A stretch of DNA of 64,000 nt from Acidobacteria bacterium RIFCSPLOWO2_12_FULL_66_21 (GCA_001767455.1 MELC01000041.1:48304-112303); one strand, 5' to 3'; positions 8,535-16,960 are shown, counted from the stretch's first letter. The notes: generated by a model not told the origin, from the sequence alone. Made by a program: numbers and translations.

Positions 8535-9480
8535 GCGCCTTCAGCTTTTCGGGATCGATGTTCGCGCCGGAGACGATCGCGGCGATCTTCCGCGATCCCG
8601 CCGGCAGCCCGCCGTTCAGTATCGCCGCGGTGGCCGCCGCGCCCGCCCCCTCCGCGATCAATCGCTCCACGCGCACGAGTCCCGACACCGCTTCGGCAAG
8701 CCGCGTTTCATCGACGAGCATGATGCTGGCGACCAGCGATCGCACGATGTCGAACGTGATCGTGTCGGGGTCCAGATTGCCGCTCAGTCCATCGGCGAGT
8801 GTCCGCCCGACATCGATCGTGACGATGTGACCCGCCGCAAGGCCGTGTGTGAACGGAGAGGACGCTTCCACCTCGACACCGATGACCGCGGTCCGCGTCG
8901 AAAGGCCGCGGACCGCGGTCGCGATCCCGCTTATCAGCCCGCCTCCGCCAATCGGCACGATGACGAGATCGAGGTCGGGCTGATCCTCGAGCAGCTCGAG
9001 GCCGATCGTGCCCGCTCCCGCAATGACGTCCGGATGTGAATACGGAGAGATGAACAGTGCGCGTCCTGACGCGCCGTGCTCCTTCGCGCGAAGCTCGGCC
9101 TCGTCGTAGTCGCGGCAGGGCCGCAGCTCCGCGCCCAATTCCCCGATCGCGTCGAGCTTCGTTCGCGGCGCGTGGTCCGGCGCGTACACCGTCAGCGGCA
9201 GGCCCGCTTGCTTCGCGGCATAAGCCATCGCCCGGCCGTGATTGCCCGCCGACGCGGTGACGAGCGGCGTCGCGCGGTCGCCTGTCTCCTCGAGCCGCTT
9301 GAGGACGGCGTTGAACGCGCCGCGCACCTTGTACGAGAACGTGGGCTGGAGCGATTCGAGCTTGAGGAAGACGTCGGCGCCGGCGATCGACGACAGCCAG
9401 GCTGAATGACGCAGCGGCGTCCGCAGGACGCGTCCCTCGATGCGCCCGGCGGCGTCGCGGATATTGTCGAAGGCGATCAG
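8527..9480 (-). CDS. Threonine/serine dehydratase (PLP-dependent), apparent CTG start
   Basis: Fold-type II PLP enzyme that deaminates Thr/Ser to 2-oxoacids; 317 residues, the normal length for catabolic-type enzymes. PLP lysine is in FSYKVRGAFN, followed by SAGNHGRAMAYAAK and the phosphate-binding loop PIGGGGLISGIA. The only ATG/GTG/TTG codons in frame lie downstream of the PLP lysine, so translation must start earlier. The family N-terminus (IAFDNIRDAAGRI) begins at 9477, directly after a CTG at 9478-9480 that overlaps the TGA of the upstream receiver gene (CTGA). I therefore propose CTG initiation by coupling; a sequencing error is the alternative. Confidence 0.85.
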   Translation of the reverse strand: MIAFDNIRDAAGRIEGRVLRTPLRHSAWLSSIAGADVFLKLESLQPTFSYKVRGAFNAVLKRLEETGDRATPLVTASAGNHGRAMAYAAKQAGLPLTVYAPDHAPRTKLDAIGELGAELRPCRDYDEAELRAKEHGASGRALFISPYSHPDVIAGAGTIGLELLEDQPDLDLVIVPIGGGGLISGIATAVRGLSTRTAVIGVEVEASSPFTHGLAAGHIVTIDVGRTLADGLSGNLDPDTITFDIVRSLVASIMLVDETRLAEAVSGLVRVERLIAEGAGAAATAAILNGGLPAGSRKIAAIVSGANIDPEKLKALI

Positions 9481-9845
9481 GAGGTGGGCCGACCCGCGGC
9501 GGCCAGCAGAATGTCGGCGAGCCGTCCGGCGAACGCCGACCGTGCCATCACGTCGTCGATCCCCGCCTGGCGCGCGGCCTCGATGACGGCGGTATGGACG
9601 TGCGACACGAAACCCAGCGTGGGAATCGATGCGAGGCCGTCGTCCGCTTTCATGGACGCGACGGTCGCGATTGGATCGGCTTTGGCGCTGTTGAGATCGA
9701 AGATCACGAGCGACGGCCGGAGCGCGCGCGCCTGCTCGAGGATTTCGGACGGCGTGCGCGCGAACGTCACGTCGATGCCGGCCTGTTTCGCGGTCGTGCG
9801 GATCTTCGAGCTGAAGAGCAGGTCATCGACGGCCACGAGAATCAC
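9477..9845 (-). CDS. Receiver (CheY-like) domain protein
   Basis: 122-residue stand-alone receiver. The acidic pair is in VAVDDLLF, the phospho-acceptor Asp in LVIFDLNS and the switch Ser in GFVSHV; the invariant Lys near the C-terminus is not obvious (VMARSAF), so phosphorylation may be altered. GTG 9845 begins the first beta-strand (VILVAVDD). A longer frame back to 9893 would be translated from the palindromic repeat and is rejected. It shares a CTGA overlap with the dehydratase gene, implying one mRNA. Confidence 0.75.
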   Translation of the reverse strand: MILVAVDDLLFSSKIRTTAKQAGIDVTFARTPSEILEQARALRPSLVIFDLNSAKADPIATVASMKADDGLASIPTLGFVSHVHTAVIEAARQAGIDDVMARSAFAGRLADILLAAAGRPTS

Positions 9846-9851
9846 GCTCGA

Positions 9852-9857
9852 ATGATA
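9852..9857 (-). promoter_or_regulatory. -10 box TATCAT, leaderless promoter of the receiver gene
   Basis: On the minus strand TATCAT is followed by 6 nt (TCGAGC) and the GTG start at 9845, the spacing expected when transcription starts at the initiation codon. Confidence 0.5.
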
Positions 9858-9860
9858 CCG

Positions 9861-10013
9861 CACCCCAGGCAGCCCTGAAGGGCTGCGCAACACCCGAGTA
9901 GGACGGGGCCGGGTCCTGCCACTTGCACCCCAGGCAGCCCTGAAGGGCTGCGCAACACCCGAGTAGGCCGGGGCCGGGTCCTGCCATTTGTTGCGCAGCC
10001 CTTCAGGGCTGCC
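9861..10013. repeat. Two 65-bp tandem units plus an inverted palindrome copy
   Basis: Units 9861-9925 and 9926-9990 are nearly identical. Each contains the hairpin GCAGCCCTGAAGGGCTGC, then GCAACACCCGAGTAGG and a GGGGCCGGGTCCTGCCA tail. They are followed by an inverted copy of the hairpin with its flank (TTGCGCAGCCC... at 9990-10013), which supplies the last codons and stop of the next minus-strand gene. Confidence 0.85.
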
Positions 10014-10686
10014 TCACCCGAATCAGCGGCTCGGCGGCATACAACATCCGTGTATGCGCCACCGCTGACGCGATGAACGTCGCGATCAACCCGACGATGC
10101 CGGCGACCGCGCCGACGTCGAACAGGAGGACACTGAGGCCGCCGATCGACACCTGCGGCGAGCGAAGGAGCTGCAGCGTCCCGATCGCCAGCAGGATGCG
10201 CAGCTCGGTGGGGCCGAACTTCCAGTACGAGATCTTGAACGTGCCCACGGCGTGGGTGGCGAGGCCGATCTCGATCGTCATCAGGTAATAGGCAACGAGG
10301 AGCGCGGCGGCGACGAGGGGGGTCATGTGCCCCCCGAGCGCCAGGCCGGCGATGATGAACAGCGTGCCCGCGGCGTCCAGCACGTGATCGACGTAAAAGC
10401 CATAGCGCGGCCGCTCGTGGTGGCGGACGCGTGCCAGCGTGCCGTCGAGACTGTCGCCGAACCAGTTCACCGCCAGGAGCAGGACTGCGCCCAGCAGGGC
10501 GGCCGGCGACCCTTGCCAGTAGCACAGCCCGACTCCGGCCATGGCCACGCCCGCGAGAATCGTCAGGTGGTCCGAGTTGACGCGGGACGGCATCCGTCCC
10601 GCCATCCAGATCAGGCAGCGCTTTTCCAGCGGCGCCAGCACGCTTTCCTGGACCCGGACAGCTTCCGTGTAGGTTGTAGTAGTCAT
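10003..10686 (-). CDS. CDP-alcohol phosphatidyltransferase family membrane protein
   Basis: 227 residues with the family signature D-x2-D-G-x2-A-R-x8-G-x3-D-x3-D, seen as DSLDGTLARVRHH and YGFYVDHVLD (~75-101). Several hydrophobic helices follow. The family moves a phospho-alcohol from a CDP-activated donor in lipid synthesis; which alcohol or lipid is not evident. The start is ATG 10686 (MTTTTYTEAV), 3 nt after a dispersed ~80-bp element. The C-terminus Arg-Gln-Pro-stop is read from the palindromic repeat. Confidence 0.88.
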   Translation of the reverse strand: MTTTTYTEAVRVQESVLAPLEKRCLIWMAGRMPSRVNSDHLTILAGVAMAGVGLCYWQGSPAALLGAVLLLAVNWFGDSLDGTLARVRHHERPRYGFYVDHVLDAAGTLFIIAGLALGGHMTPLVAAALLVAYYLMTIEIGLATHAVGTFKISYWKFGPTELRILLAIGTLQLLRSPQVSIGGLSVLLFDVGAVAGIVGLIATFIASAVAHTRMLYAAEPLIRVRQP

Positions 10687-10689
10687 GAT

Positions 10690-10770
10690 TGATCCGGGGC
10701 CCCCTGACCCCGGTTGGCTCACTGCGCTACGCGGCGCCTTCGCGCGCCGCGCCGTTCCGTTCGCGTTCTT
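10690..10770 (-). repeat. Dispersed ~80-bp element, copy 1 (upstream of CDP-alcohol transferase)
   Basis: Read on the minus strand: GCGAACGGAACGGCG, then GCAGTGAGCCAACCGGGG and a GGGGGCCCCGG end. It closely resembles copies at 20445-20520 (minus), 31415-31491 (plus) and 32391-32473 (plus). It points the same way as the gene and ends 3 nt before its ATG. Confidence 0.75.
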
Positions 10771-10808
10771 GTTATGACATGCGAAAATGGGGGGTCGAAC
10801 GGCTCATC

Positions 10809-11447
10809 ATGATTATCGAGACCCGCGCGGTCGAACCTTTCTTCAAGAACGGCTTCGTCATCGGTTGCGAGGAAACGAAGGAGGGGGTCGTCATCGACCC
10901 CGGCGACGAAGTGGACCTGGTGCTGGACGCGGTCAGGCAGCACGACCTTACGGTCCGCTATATCCTCCTGACCCACGCGCATCTCGATCACGTCACGGGC
11001 GTGGCGGCCGCCAAACGGGCGCTCAACGTGCCGGTCGCGCTTCACCGGGCGGACAACTTCCTGTACGAGGCGGTGGTGCAGCAGGGACTCATGTTCGGTC
11101 TGCGCGTCGAACCGCAGCCGCCGATTGATCTGTTCTACGACGGCGAAGGACCGCTCAGGTTCGGCCGGTACGCCGCATGGGTCCGGCATACGCCGGGGCA
11201 CTGTCCGGGAGGCGTGTGCCTCGACGTAGGACGCGAGGGTGAGCGCGCGCGGACGCTCTTCGTCGGCGACACGCTGTTCGCCGGATCGATCGGGCGCACG
11301 GACCTGCCTGGCGGGGACTTCGACACGCTGCTCGCGTCGATCCGCAACGTGCTCTTCAGCTACCCCGACGACACGGTCGTCTATGCAGGGCACGGAGAGC
11401 CCACGACCATCGGCCGCGAGAAGCGCACGAACCCCTTTTTGAAGTGA
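10809..11447 (+). CDS. MBL-fold hydrolase, glyoxalase II-like
   Basis: Metallo-beta-lactamase-fold hydrolase of 212 residues, closest to bacterial type II hydroxyacylglutathione hydrolases. Metal ligands are visible: THAHLDHVTG (H-x-H-x-D-H), the His in HTPGHCPGG, the Asp in FVGDTLF and the His in YAGHGEPT; the tail GREKRTNPFL is typical. ATG 10809 is chosen (MIIETRAVEPFF); in-frame starts at 10779 and 10689 would add residues from the repeat region. Thioester hydrolysis is known for the family; the real substrate is not known here. Confidence 0.88.
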   Translation: MIIETRAVEPFFKNGFVIGCEETKEGVVIDPGDEVDLVLDAVRQHDLTVRYILLTHAHLDHVTGVAAAKRALNVPVALHRADNFLYEAVVQQGLMFGLRVEPQPPIDLFYDGEGPLRFGRYAAWVRHTPGHCPGGVCLDVGREGERARTLFVGDTLFAGSIGRTDLPGGDFDTLLASIRNVLFSYPDDTVVYAGHGEPTTIGREKRTNPFLK

Positions 11448-11463
11448 CCCACCAATTCACGGA

Positions 11464-11997
11464 TTACTTCTTCGGCTTCACTTTCAGATCGTTGACGACG
11501 TCCTTCACGCCGTCGGTCGCGCGCGCCCGCGCCTCGATCTTGTCCCTGATCGCCTGTGACTCCACGGTGCCGGTGATCGACACGACGCCTTCCTTCGAGT
11601 CGAACGACACGCCGCGGCCGTCGAAGTCCCACTCGGTGCGGTCCTCGAACATCTTGCTCAGGCGGTTCTCGATCTGGTCATCGACGCCGCCGTAGTCGAC
11701 GCCCTCCACCGCGACCTCATTGACGACGTGGCCGCTCGTGCCGACGACCTGCTGCGCGAGCTCTTCGGCGCGCCGCTTGTCGGCAGCCGAGTCCACTTTT
11801 CCGGTAAGGTGCAGCGTCTGGTCGTCGTTCTTCCAGTTGACGTTGACCTTGTTGTCGAGGTTCGCGCTCTTCAACTGATCGTTGACGCGCGCCTCGTAGT
11901 CCGGCTTGTTCCCGTTGTACGACTTGGAGCAGCCGACTGTCAGCGGGGCGACGCCGAGCAGCGCGGCGAGTGGAAGAATTCTCAGCAAGTGCTTCAT
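11464..11997 (-). CDS. Lipoprotein with two BON domains
   Basis: 177-residue periplasmic or outer-membrane lipoprotein. The signal peptide ends in a lipobox (APLTVGC, Cys23). Two BON domains follow (~38-103 and ~108-175), each with the conserved glycine/valine pattern, e.g. TLHLTGKVDS and VVSITGTVES. BON domains are associated with membrane integrity and osmotic-stress proteins (OsmY family). A strong Shine-Dalgarno (GGAGGAGGACCA) directly precedes the ATG. Confidence 0.88.
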   Translation of the reverse strand: MKHLLRILPLAALLGVAPLTVGCSKSYNGNKPDYEARVNDQLKSANLDNKVNVNWKNDDQTLHLTGKVDSAADKRRAEELAQQVVGTSGHVVNEVAVEGVDYGGVDDQIENRLSKMFEDRTEWDFDGRGVSFDSKEGVVSITGTVESQAIRDKIEARARATDGVKDVVNDLKVKPKK

Positions 11998-12061
11998 CGA
12001 TGGTCCTCCTCCTGACGTCCTCGGAGGACGAGAGCAATCGCGTGGCCAGTCTTAATCGATG

Positions 12062-12133
12062 AGATGCACAGGCAGGGCTTCCGCCTTCGCGCGAAGCGCT
12101 TCGGCGGACCGCCGTAGCCTTGGCGGAGGCTGG
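12062..12133. repeat. GC-rich inverted repeat with GCGAAGGCGG words
   Basis: The region contains CCGCCTTCGCGCGAAGCGC followed by TTCGGCGGACC and CCTTGGCGGAGGC, bounded by AGGGCTT on one side and AGGGCTG on the other. Related words occur at 18130-18175 and 38995-39030. Read from the minus strand its edge gives the Gln-Pro-stop end of the FHA gene. Confidence 0.45.
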
Positions 12134-12433
12134 TTAGGGCTGCCTCGAGCGGGAAATGATGAACTCGACGCGGCCGACGCCGAGCCGGTCGCCTTCCTTC
12201 AGCGACGCGCGCGTGACGCGCGTGCCGTTGACGAACGTGCCGTTGGTGCTCTCGAGGTCCACGACCTCGAGCGCGGTCGCCCCGGCGAGCAACTGGCAGT
12301 GGAGCCGCGACACGAGGCCCGCCTCGACGGTGAATTCCGCGCCAGTCGAGCGGCCGATCGTCTTGATGTTCCCCGGAAGAATGCGGAACGTGAAGGGCGC
12401 CTCGGCGCCATCGGCGGTCTTCAGAAGCCACAT
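12134..12433 (-). CDS. FHA domain protein
   Basis: 99 residues, essentially a single forkhead-associated domain that binds phosphothreonine peptides. Signature: KTIGRSTGAEFTV, SRLHC, and DLESTNGTFVNGTRV. It could read phosphorylation by a Hanks-type kinase such as the one at 7.6 kb, but nothing here proves that pairing. It starts 4 nt downstream of the pntB stop on the same strand, so it may be expressed with the pnt operon. The last two codons and stop (Gln-Pro-stop) come from repeat-like sequence. Confidence 0.88.
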   Translation of the reverse strand: MWLLKTADGAEAPFTFRILPGNIKTIGRSTGAEFTVEAGLVSRLHCQLLAGATALEVVDLESTNGTFVNGTRVTRASLKEGDRLGVGRVEFIISRSRQP

Positions 12434-12437
12434 GAGG

Positions 12438-13841
12438 TCAGACTTCCTTCATCGCCGCGATGAGATCCATGACGGCCTTCTTGCCGTCGGCGAAGTACAT
12501 CAGCGTGTTGTCGGCCGCGAAGAGCGGATTGGGGATGCCCGCGAACCCGGGGCTCAGGCTCCGCTTGATCACGACGACGGTGCGCGCCTTGTCGACGTCG
12601 AGGATCGGCATCCCCGCGATGGGGCTCGTGGGATCCGTGCGCGCGAGGGGGTTGACGACGTCGTTGGCGCCGATCACGATGGCGACGTCGGTCTGCTGGA
12701 ACGACGAGTTGATCTCGTCCATCGCCTTCAGCTTGTCGTACGGAATGTCCGCCTCGGCGAGCAGCACGTTCATATGACCCGGCATGCGCCCGGCCACCGG
12801 GTGGATCGCGAATTCCACCTCCGTCCCCTTCGACTCCAGCAACTGCATCAGGTCGCGCACGGCGTGCTGTGCCTGCGACACCGCCATGCCGTATCCCGGC
12901 ACGATCACCACGCGGCTCGCCCCGTCCAGCAGCATCGCGACCTCTTCGGCGGAGGCCGCCTTTATCCTGCCCCCATACACGACGTCGGCCGTCGGCCCGC
13001 CCGCCGCCGGTCCGATGTGCCCCAGCAGGACGTTCGCCAGCGATCGGTTCATGGCCTTGCACATGATCTGCGACAGGATGATGCCCGACGCGCCGACGAG
13101 CGACCCGGTGACGATGAGCACCTCGTTGTCGAGCACGAATCCGGTCGCCGCCCCCGCCAGCCCTGAGTACGAATTGAGCAGCGCGATGGCGACGGGCATA
13201 TCGGCGCCGCCAATCGGGATGGTGAGGAGAATCCCGAGGATCGAGGCGAGGACCACGACGATCCAGTAGGCGGTGATCCGCGAGGTGTCGGCGCCCGTCA
13301 CGATCCAGACGCTGATGGCGACGCACGCGAGGCCGAGCGCCAGGTTCAGCGGCTGCTGCCCGGGAAAGTGGATGGGCTTGCCCGGCAGCAGGAATTCCTG
13401 CAGCTTGTCGAAGGCGACGAGGCTGCCCCAGAAGGTGACGGCGCCGATGATCCCGCACGCGGCGGTCGCGATCAGGAACTGCGCCGTCGGCGCGGTGTGG
13501 ACGTCGACGAGGGCGGCTCCCGCCACGAGGACCGACGCGCCGCCGCCGAACCCGTTGAGCAGCGCCACCATCTGCGGCATCGCCGTCATCTGGATCTTGA
13601 GCGCGAGGACCGCGCCGGCGGCCGAGCCCACGAGGATGGCCGCGAAGATCAGGATGTAGGCCTGCGTGCCGGAACCAAGCACGTTGCGATCGACCAGCGT
13701 CGCCACGATCGCGAGCAGCATGCCGAAGGCGCCGATGATGTTGGCGCGGACGGCGGTCTTCGGGTGCGCGAGCCCCTTCAGGCCGAGGATGAACAGGATC
13801 GACGCGACGAGATACGCCAGGTTGACGATCGAGGGGTTCAC
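12438..13841 (-). CDS. pntB: NAD(P) transhydrogenase subunit beta
   Basis: 467-residue proton-translocating transhydrogenase subunit: membrane domain II helices in residues ~1-260 and NADP(H)-binding domain III at the C-terminus. Domain III motifs are intact: VIVPGYGMAVSQAQHA, VAIVIGANDVVNPLA and SLSPGFAGIPNPLF. It couples the proton gradient to NADPH formation. The operon order pntAA-pntAB-pntB is complete with 4-5 nt gaps. Confidence 0.95.
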   Translation of the reverse strand: MNPSIVNLAYLVASILFILGLKGLAHPKTAVRANIIGAFGMLLAIVATLVDRNVLGSGTQAYILIFAAILVGSAAGAVLALKIQMTAMPQMVALLNGFGGGASVLVAGAALVDVHTAPTAQFLIATAACGIIGAVTFWGSLVAFDKLQEFLLPGKPIHFPGQQPLNLALGLACVAISVWIVTGADTSRITAYWIVVVLASILGILLTIPIGGADMPVAIALLNSYSGLAGAATGFVLDNEVLIVTGSLVGASGIILSQIMCKAMNRSLANVLLGHIGPAAGGPTADVVYGGRIKAASAEEVAMLLDGASRVVIVPGYGMAVSQAQHAVRDLMQLLESKGTEVEFAIHPVAGRMPGHMNVLLAEADIPYDKLKAMDEINSSFQQTDVAIVIGANDVVNPLARTDPTSPIAGMPILDVDKARTVVVIKRSLSPGFAGIPNPLFAADNTLMYFADGKKAVMDLIAAMKEV

Positions 13842-13845
13842 GCCG

Positions 13846-14124
13846 TCAGTCCTTCTTCTTGAACATGTGCAGCATGCGATGCGTCACGAGGAAGCCGCCC
13901 ACGACGTTGATCGTGGCGAAGACGATCGCGATGAAGCCGAGCGCGGTGGAGTAGGGGCTGGGCGTGGCGACCGAGAGCATCGCGCCGATGATCGTGATGC
14001 CGGAGATCGCGTTCGACCCCGACATCAGCGGCGTGTGCAGCAGCGGCGGCACCTTGTTGATGACTTCGAACCCGATGAAGATGGCGAGGACGAAGACCGT
14101 CAGCGCCGCGACGAATGCTTCCAT
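13846..14124 (-). CDS. pntAB: NAD(P) transhydrogenase alpha subunit, membrane part (PntAB)
   Basis: 92 residues with three hydrophobic helices and the family stretch HTPLMSGSNAISGI. This is the separated C-terminal membrane segment of the alpha subunit, as in three-subunit transhydrogenases. It lies 5 nt after pntAA and 4 nt before pntB. Confidence 0.93.
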   Translation of the reverse strand: MEAFVAALTVFVLAIFIGFEVINKVPPLLHTPLMSGSNAISGITIIGAMLSVATPSPYSTALGFIAIVFATINVVGGFLVTHRMLHMFKKKD

Positions 14125-14129
14125 GAGTC

Positions 14130-15263
14130 CTATTGTTCCTGCAGCCGCGGATGGACGACCTGGCCGCCGCGCGTGAGCAGCGTCTCACGCGTGATCTCGT
14201 CGTCCGTGTTGATTGGAAGGGTGGCCTGCGCGGCGCCGTCCCTGCCGAGCAGGTGCGCGAGGAACGTCGTGATGTTCTTCGAGTACATCTGGCTCGCGTG
14301 GTACGGCACGAGCGCCGGCGGATTCGACGGCCCGAGAACCGTCACGCCCTGGTGGACGACCGTCTCGTCGGGACGTGTCAGCTCGCAGTTGCCGCCCCGC
14401 TCGGCGGCGAGATCGACGACGACCGAACCGGGCGCCATCGCCTCGACCATGGCGGTCGTCACCAGGATGGGCGCGCGCCTGCCGGGAATGAGCGCCGTCG
14501 TAATCACGACGTCGTGGGCCGCGACCACTTTCATCATCATCTCGCGCTGGCGCTCGTAGAACGATTCGTCCTGCGCCTTCGCGTAGCCGCCCTTGTCTTC
14601 CGCGTCCGCGGCTTCGAGCGCGAGCTCCACGAATTTGGCCCCGAGGCTCAGGACCTGTTCCTTGACGGCCGGACGCACGTCGTACGCCTCGACCTTCGCC
14701 CCCAGCCGGCGGGCGGCCGAGATCGCCTGAAGGCCCGCGACGCCGGCGCCGACGACGAACACGCGCGCCGGAGAGATCGTGCCGGCCGCAGTCATCAGCA
14801 TCGGGAACATGCGCGGCAGCGCGTTGGCGGCGAGCAGCACGCCCTTGTAGCCGGCGATCGTCGCCATCGACGACAGCGCGTCCATGCTCTGCGCGCGCGT
14901 GATGCGCGGCATCAGCTCCATCGAGAACAGCGACGCGCCGCTCGACGCCAGCGCGCGGACCGCGCCGGGCGCGCCGAGCGGATCGGCGAAGCCGATGACC
15001 GCCTGTCCCTGCCTGAGGAGTCCGGGATCGCCCGGTGTCGCGCGCACCTGCAACAGGATGTCCGACGTCCGGAAGACGTCGGCCCGCGAAACGACCGTCG
15101 CGCCGTGCGTCCGGTATGCCTCGTCGGTGAAGCCGGCGGCGGTGCCGGCGCTCTGTTCGACCGCGACCTCGAGCCCCGACTTGACCAGCGAAGTGACGGT
15201 CGCGGGAATCACCGCGACGCGCGTCTCTCCCGGGCAGATCTCCTTCGGGATTCCAACCTTCAT
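14130..15263 (-). CDS. pntAA: NAD(P) transhydrogenase alpha subunit, NAD-binding part (PntAA)
   Basis: 377-residue soluble domain I, related to alanine dehydrogenase. Motifs: MKVGIPKEICPGETRVA at the N-terminus, the Rossmann stretch VFVVGAGVAGLQAISAA with YDVRPAVKEQ, and PGRRAPILVT. ATG 15263 gives the canonical N-terminus; a TTG three codons earlier is less likely. The gene starts the pnt operon; TAGACT lies 8 nt before the ATG as a possible -10 box. Confidence 0.94.
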   Translation of the reverse strand: MKVGIPKEICPGETRVAVIPATVTSLVKSGLEVAVEQSAGTAAGFTDEAYRTHGATVVSRADVFRTSDILLQVRATPGDPGLLRQGQAVIGFADPLGAPGAVRALASSGASLFSMELMPRITRAQSMDALSSMATIAGYKGVLLAANALPRMFPMLMTAAGTISPARVFVVGAGVAGLQAISAARRLGAKVEAYDVRPAVKEQVLSLGAKFVELALEAADAEDKGGYAKAQDESFYERQREMMMKVVAAHDVVITTALIPGRRAPILVTTAMVEAMAPGSVVVDLAAERGGNCELTRPDETVVHQGVTVLGPSNPPALVPYHASQMYSKNITTFLAHLLGRDGAAQATLPINTDDEITRETLLTRGGQVVHPRLQEQ

Positions 15264-15274
15264 CGATCTCAAGT

Positions 15275-16960
15275 CTATTTCATTTGACGGGTGCCGCGCA
15301 GCCAGTCGGCGATCGTGGTCGTGACAACCGGAGGGATCGTCTTGTCTGAAAGCGATCCGTACTCCGAGACCTCGCCGGTCACGGCGGGGACGAGAAGATG
15401 ATTCAGGCCCGGGATGTGCACCGCTTCGGCTCCACGGGCTTTCTTGCGCGCGCCCGCGAGCTCCGCGAGCCGGTCGGCATGACGCGGAAGGATCTGCTTG
15501 TCGAGATCTCCCTGCACGATCAGGACCGGGTGCTTGATCGCTTTCATCGCCTTCGCGGGGTCGAACAGCAGGAGGCTCCTGAACAGCGGCGAGTCGGCCT
15601 GTTTCCGCAGTTCCGGCGGGACCGCGTCCCAGCCCTTGTCGGTCATCACCGCCGCCTGGATCTTCCGCTGCAGGTCGATCTTCGTCTGCCGCTCGGCCGG
15701 CGAGGCGTCGATCAGATCCAGCAGGTGAAGCTGCTGTTCGAGGATGAGGTCTGCACCTGTCGCGCCGGAGGCCGCAATCAGGACGAGCGACGCTATCTGC
15801 TTCTCGCGCGCCGCCGCGATCATCGCCACGGCGCCTCCTTCGGCGTAGCCCGCGACCGCGATCCGATTGCGGTCGATGTCCTTGCGGGCCCTCAGCCAGC
15901 GCACCGCCGCGGCGGCATCGTCCGCATAATCATCGAGGGTGACGGTCTCGGCGCGTCCGCCGCTCTGGCCGGTGCCGCGCTTGTCGTAGCGCAGCACCGC
16001 GAAGCCCCGATCGGCAAGACCGCCGGCCAGCTGCGTGAACACCGGGATTCCCGCGACCGCCTCGTCCCGGCCGGTCTGTCCCGAGCTGCCCACCAGGAGG
16101 ATCGCGGGATGCTTGAGTCGTCCCGCGGCCGCGGGCGGCAGCGTCAGCGTGCCCGCGAGGCTGAACCCGGCCGAGGGAATGAAGACGTCCGCATCGGTCG
16201 GATTGCGCGTCGTCTGCGCGCGCGTCGCGACGCTGGAGAGATCGGCGCGAGCCACGACGAGCGACGCGGCCGGAATCTCGAGCCGGACGAAGCGCGAGCG
16301 ATCGTCAATCGTGATCTTCGCCGCGAGCGGAGCGCCAGGGTTCTGAAAAACGACGTCGTAGCGGCGGGTCGCGACGGCGCCTCCAGGCGTCTGGATCCGC
16401 TCGGGTGTGACCCCCTTGACCTCGATGCGGATCTCTGCCTGTGGCGCGATATACGCGGCGAGCGACGTCCCGGGCGCGGAGCCGGCAAGCCGCGCGGCGA
16501 GTCCTTCGTATCCCGCATAGAAGTTGTTCGGAAGGACAATCGTCCGTGCGGAAATCTGATCCGTCTTGGAGTTGGTCGTGCCCGCCTGCGTGATCTCGTT
16601 GATGGCGCTCGTCATCGCGAAGGAGGTCGCCAGGCGCATCGGCCGATCGTTCTGCGCCGCGTCGATCGTCAGCTCGACCGGCTGCCAGTCGGGCGTGTAT
16701 TTGAGCTCGAAGCGGTTGATTGTCAAGTTGATGGGAGCCGTGTAGCGGCCGGTGCCGGTGATGATCCAGCCCTGCGGCGTGCGCGCGAGCTGCACCTGCT
16801 CGCGGCCGACCTGCGCTCCTCCCAGGATCACGATGAAGTCGGCGGTGCCTTCGCCCGGGCCGGCCGGCTGCGGCGACTGCGCGGCCAGGACCGCCGGCCA
16901 GCAAAGTAGAACGTAGAATGTAGAACGGAGAAGGTCGTGAAATCCCGACTTGAAACCCAT
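15275..16960 (-). CDS. Secreted alpha/beta hydrolase with N-terminal beta domain
   Basis: 561 residues: signal peptide (~1-27), a ~230-residue beta-rich domain of unknown role, then an alpha/beta-hydrolase (~270-561) like S9-type peptidase/esterase proteins. Motifs: the oxyanion region LVGSSGQTGRDE, RYDKRGTGQS, nucleophile elbow region VAGYAEGGAVA (Ala-Glu in place of the usual Ser; GYAEGG instead of G-x-S-x-G), VQGDLDKQI, and the final His in PGLNHLLV. The nucleophile position therefore deserves checking. The signal-peptide core is encoded by a low-complexity repeat. A TATTCT box ends 6 nt before the ATG. Confidence 0.8.
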   Translation of the reverse strand: MGFKSGFHDLLRSTFYVLLCWPAVLAAQSPQPAGPGEGTADFIVILGGAQVGREQVQLARTPQGWIITGTGRYTAPINLTINRFELKYTPDWQPVELTIDAAQNDRPMRLATSFAMTSAINEITQAGTTNSKTDQISARTIVLPNNFYAGYEGLAARLAGSAPGTSLAAYIAPQAEIRIEVKGVTPERIQTPGGAVATRRYDVVFQNPGAPLAAKITIDDRSRFVRLEIPAASLVVARADLSSVATRAQTTRNPTDADVFIPSAGFSLAGTLTLPPAAAGRLKHPAILLVGSSGQTGRDEAVAGIPVFTQLAGGLADRGFAVLRYDKRGTGQSGGRAETVTLDDYADDAAAAVRWLRARKDIDRNRIAVAGYAEGGAVAMIAAAREKQIASLVLIAASGATGADLILEQQLHLLDLIDASPAERQTKIDLQRKIQAAVMTDKGWDAVPPELRKQADSPLFRSLLLFDPAKAMKAIKHPVLIVQGDLDKQILPRHADRLAELAGARKKARGAEAVHIPGLNHLLVPAVTGEVSEYGSLSDKTIPPVVTTTIADWLRGTRQMK

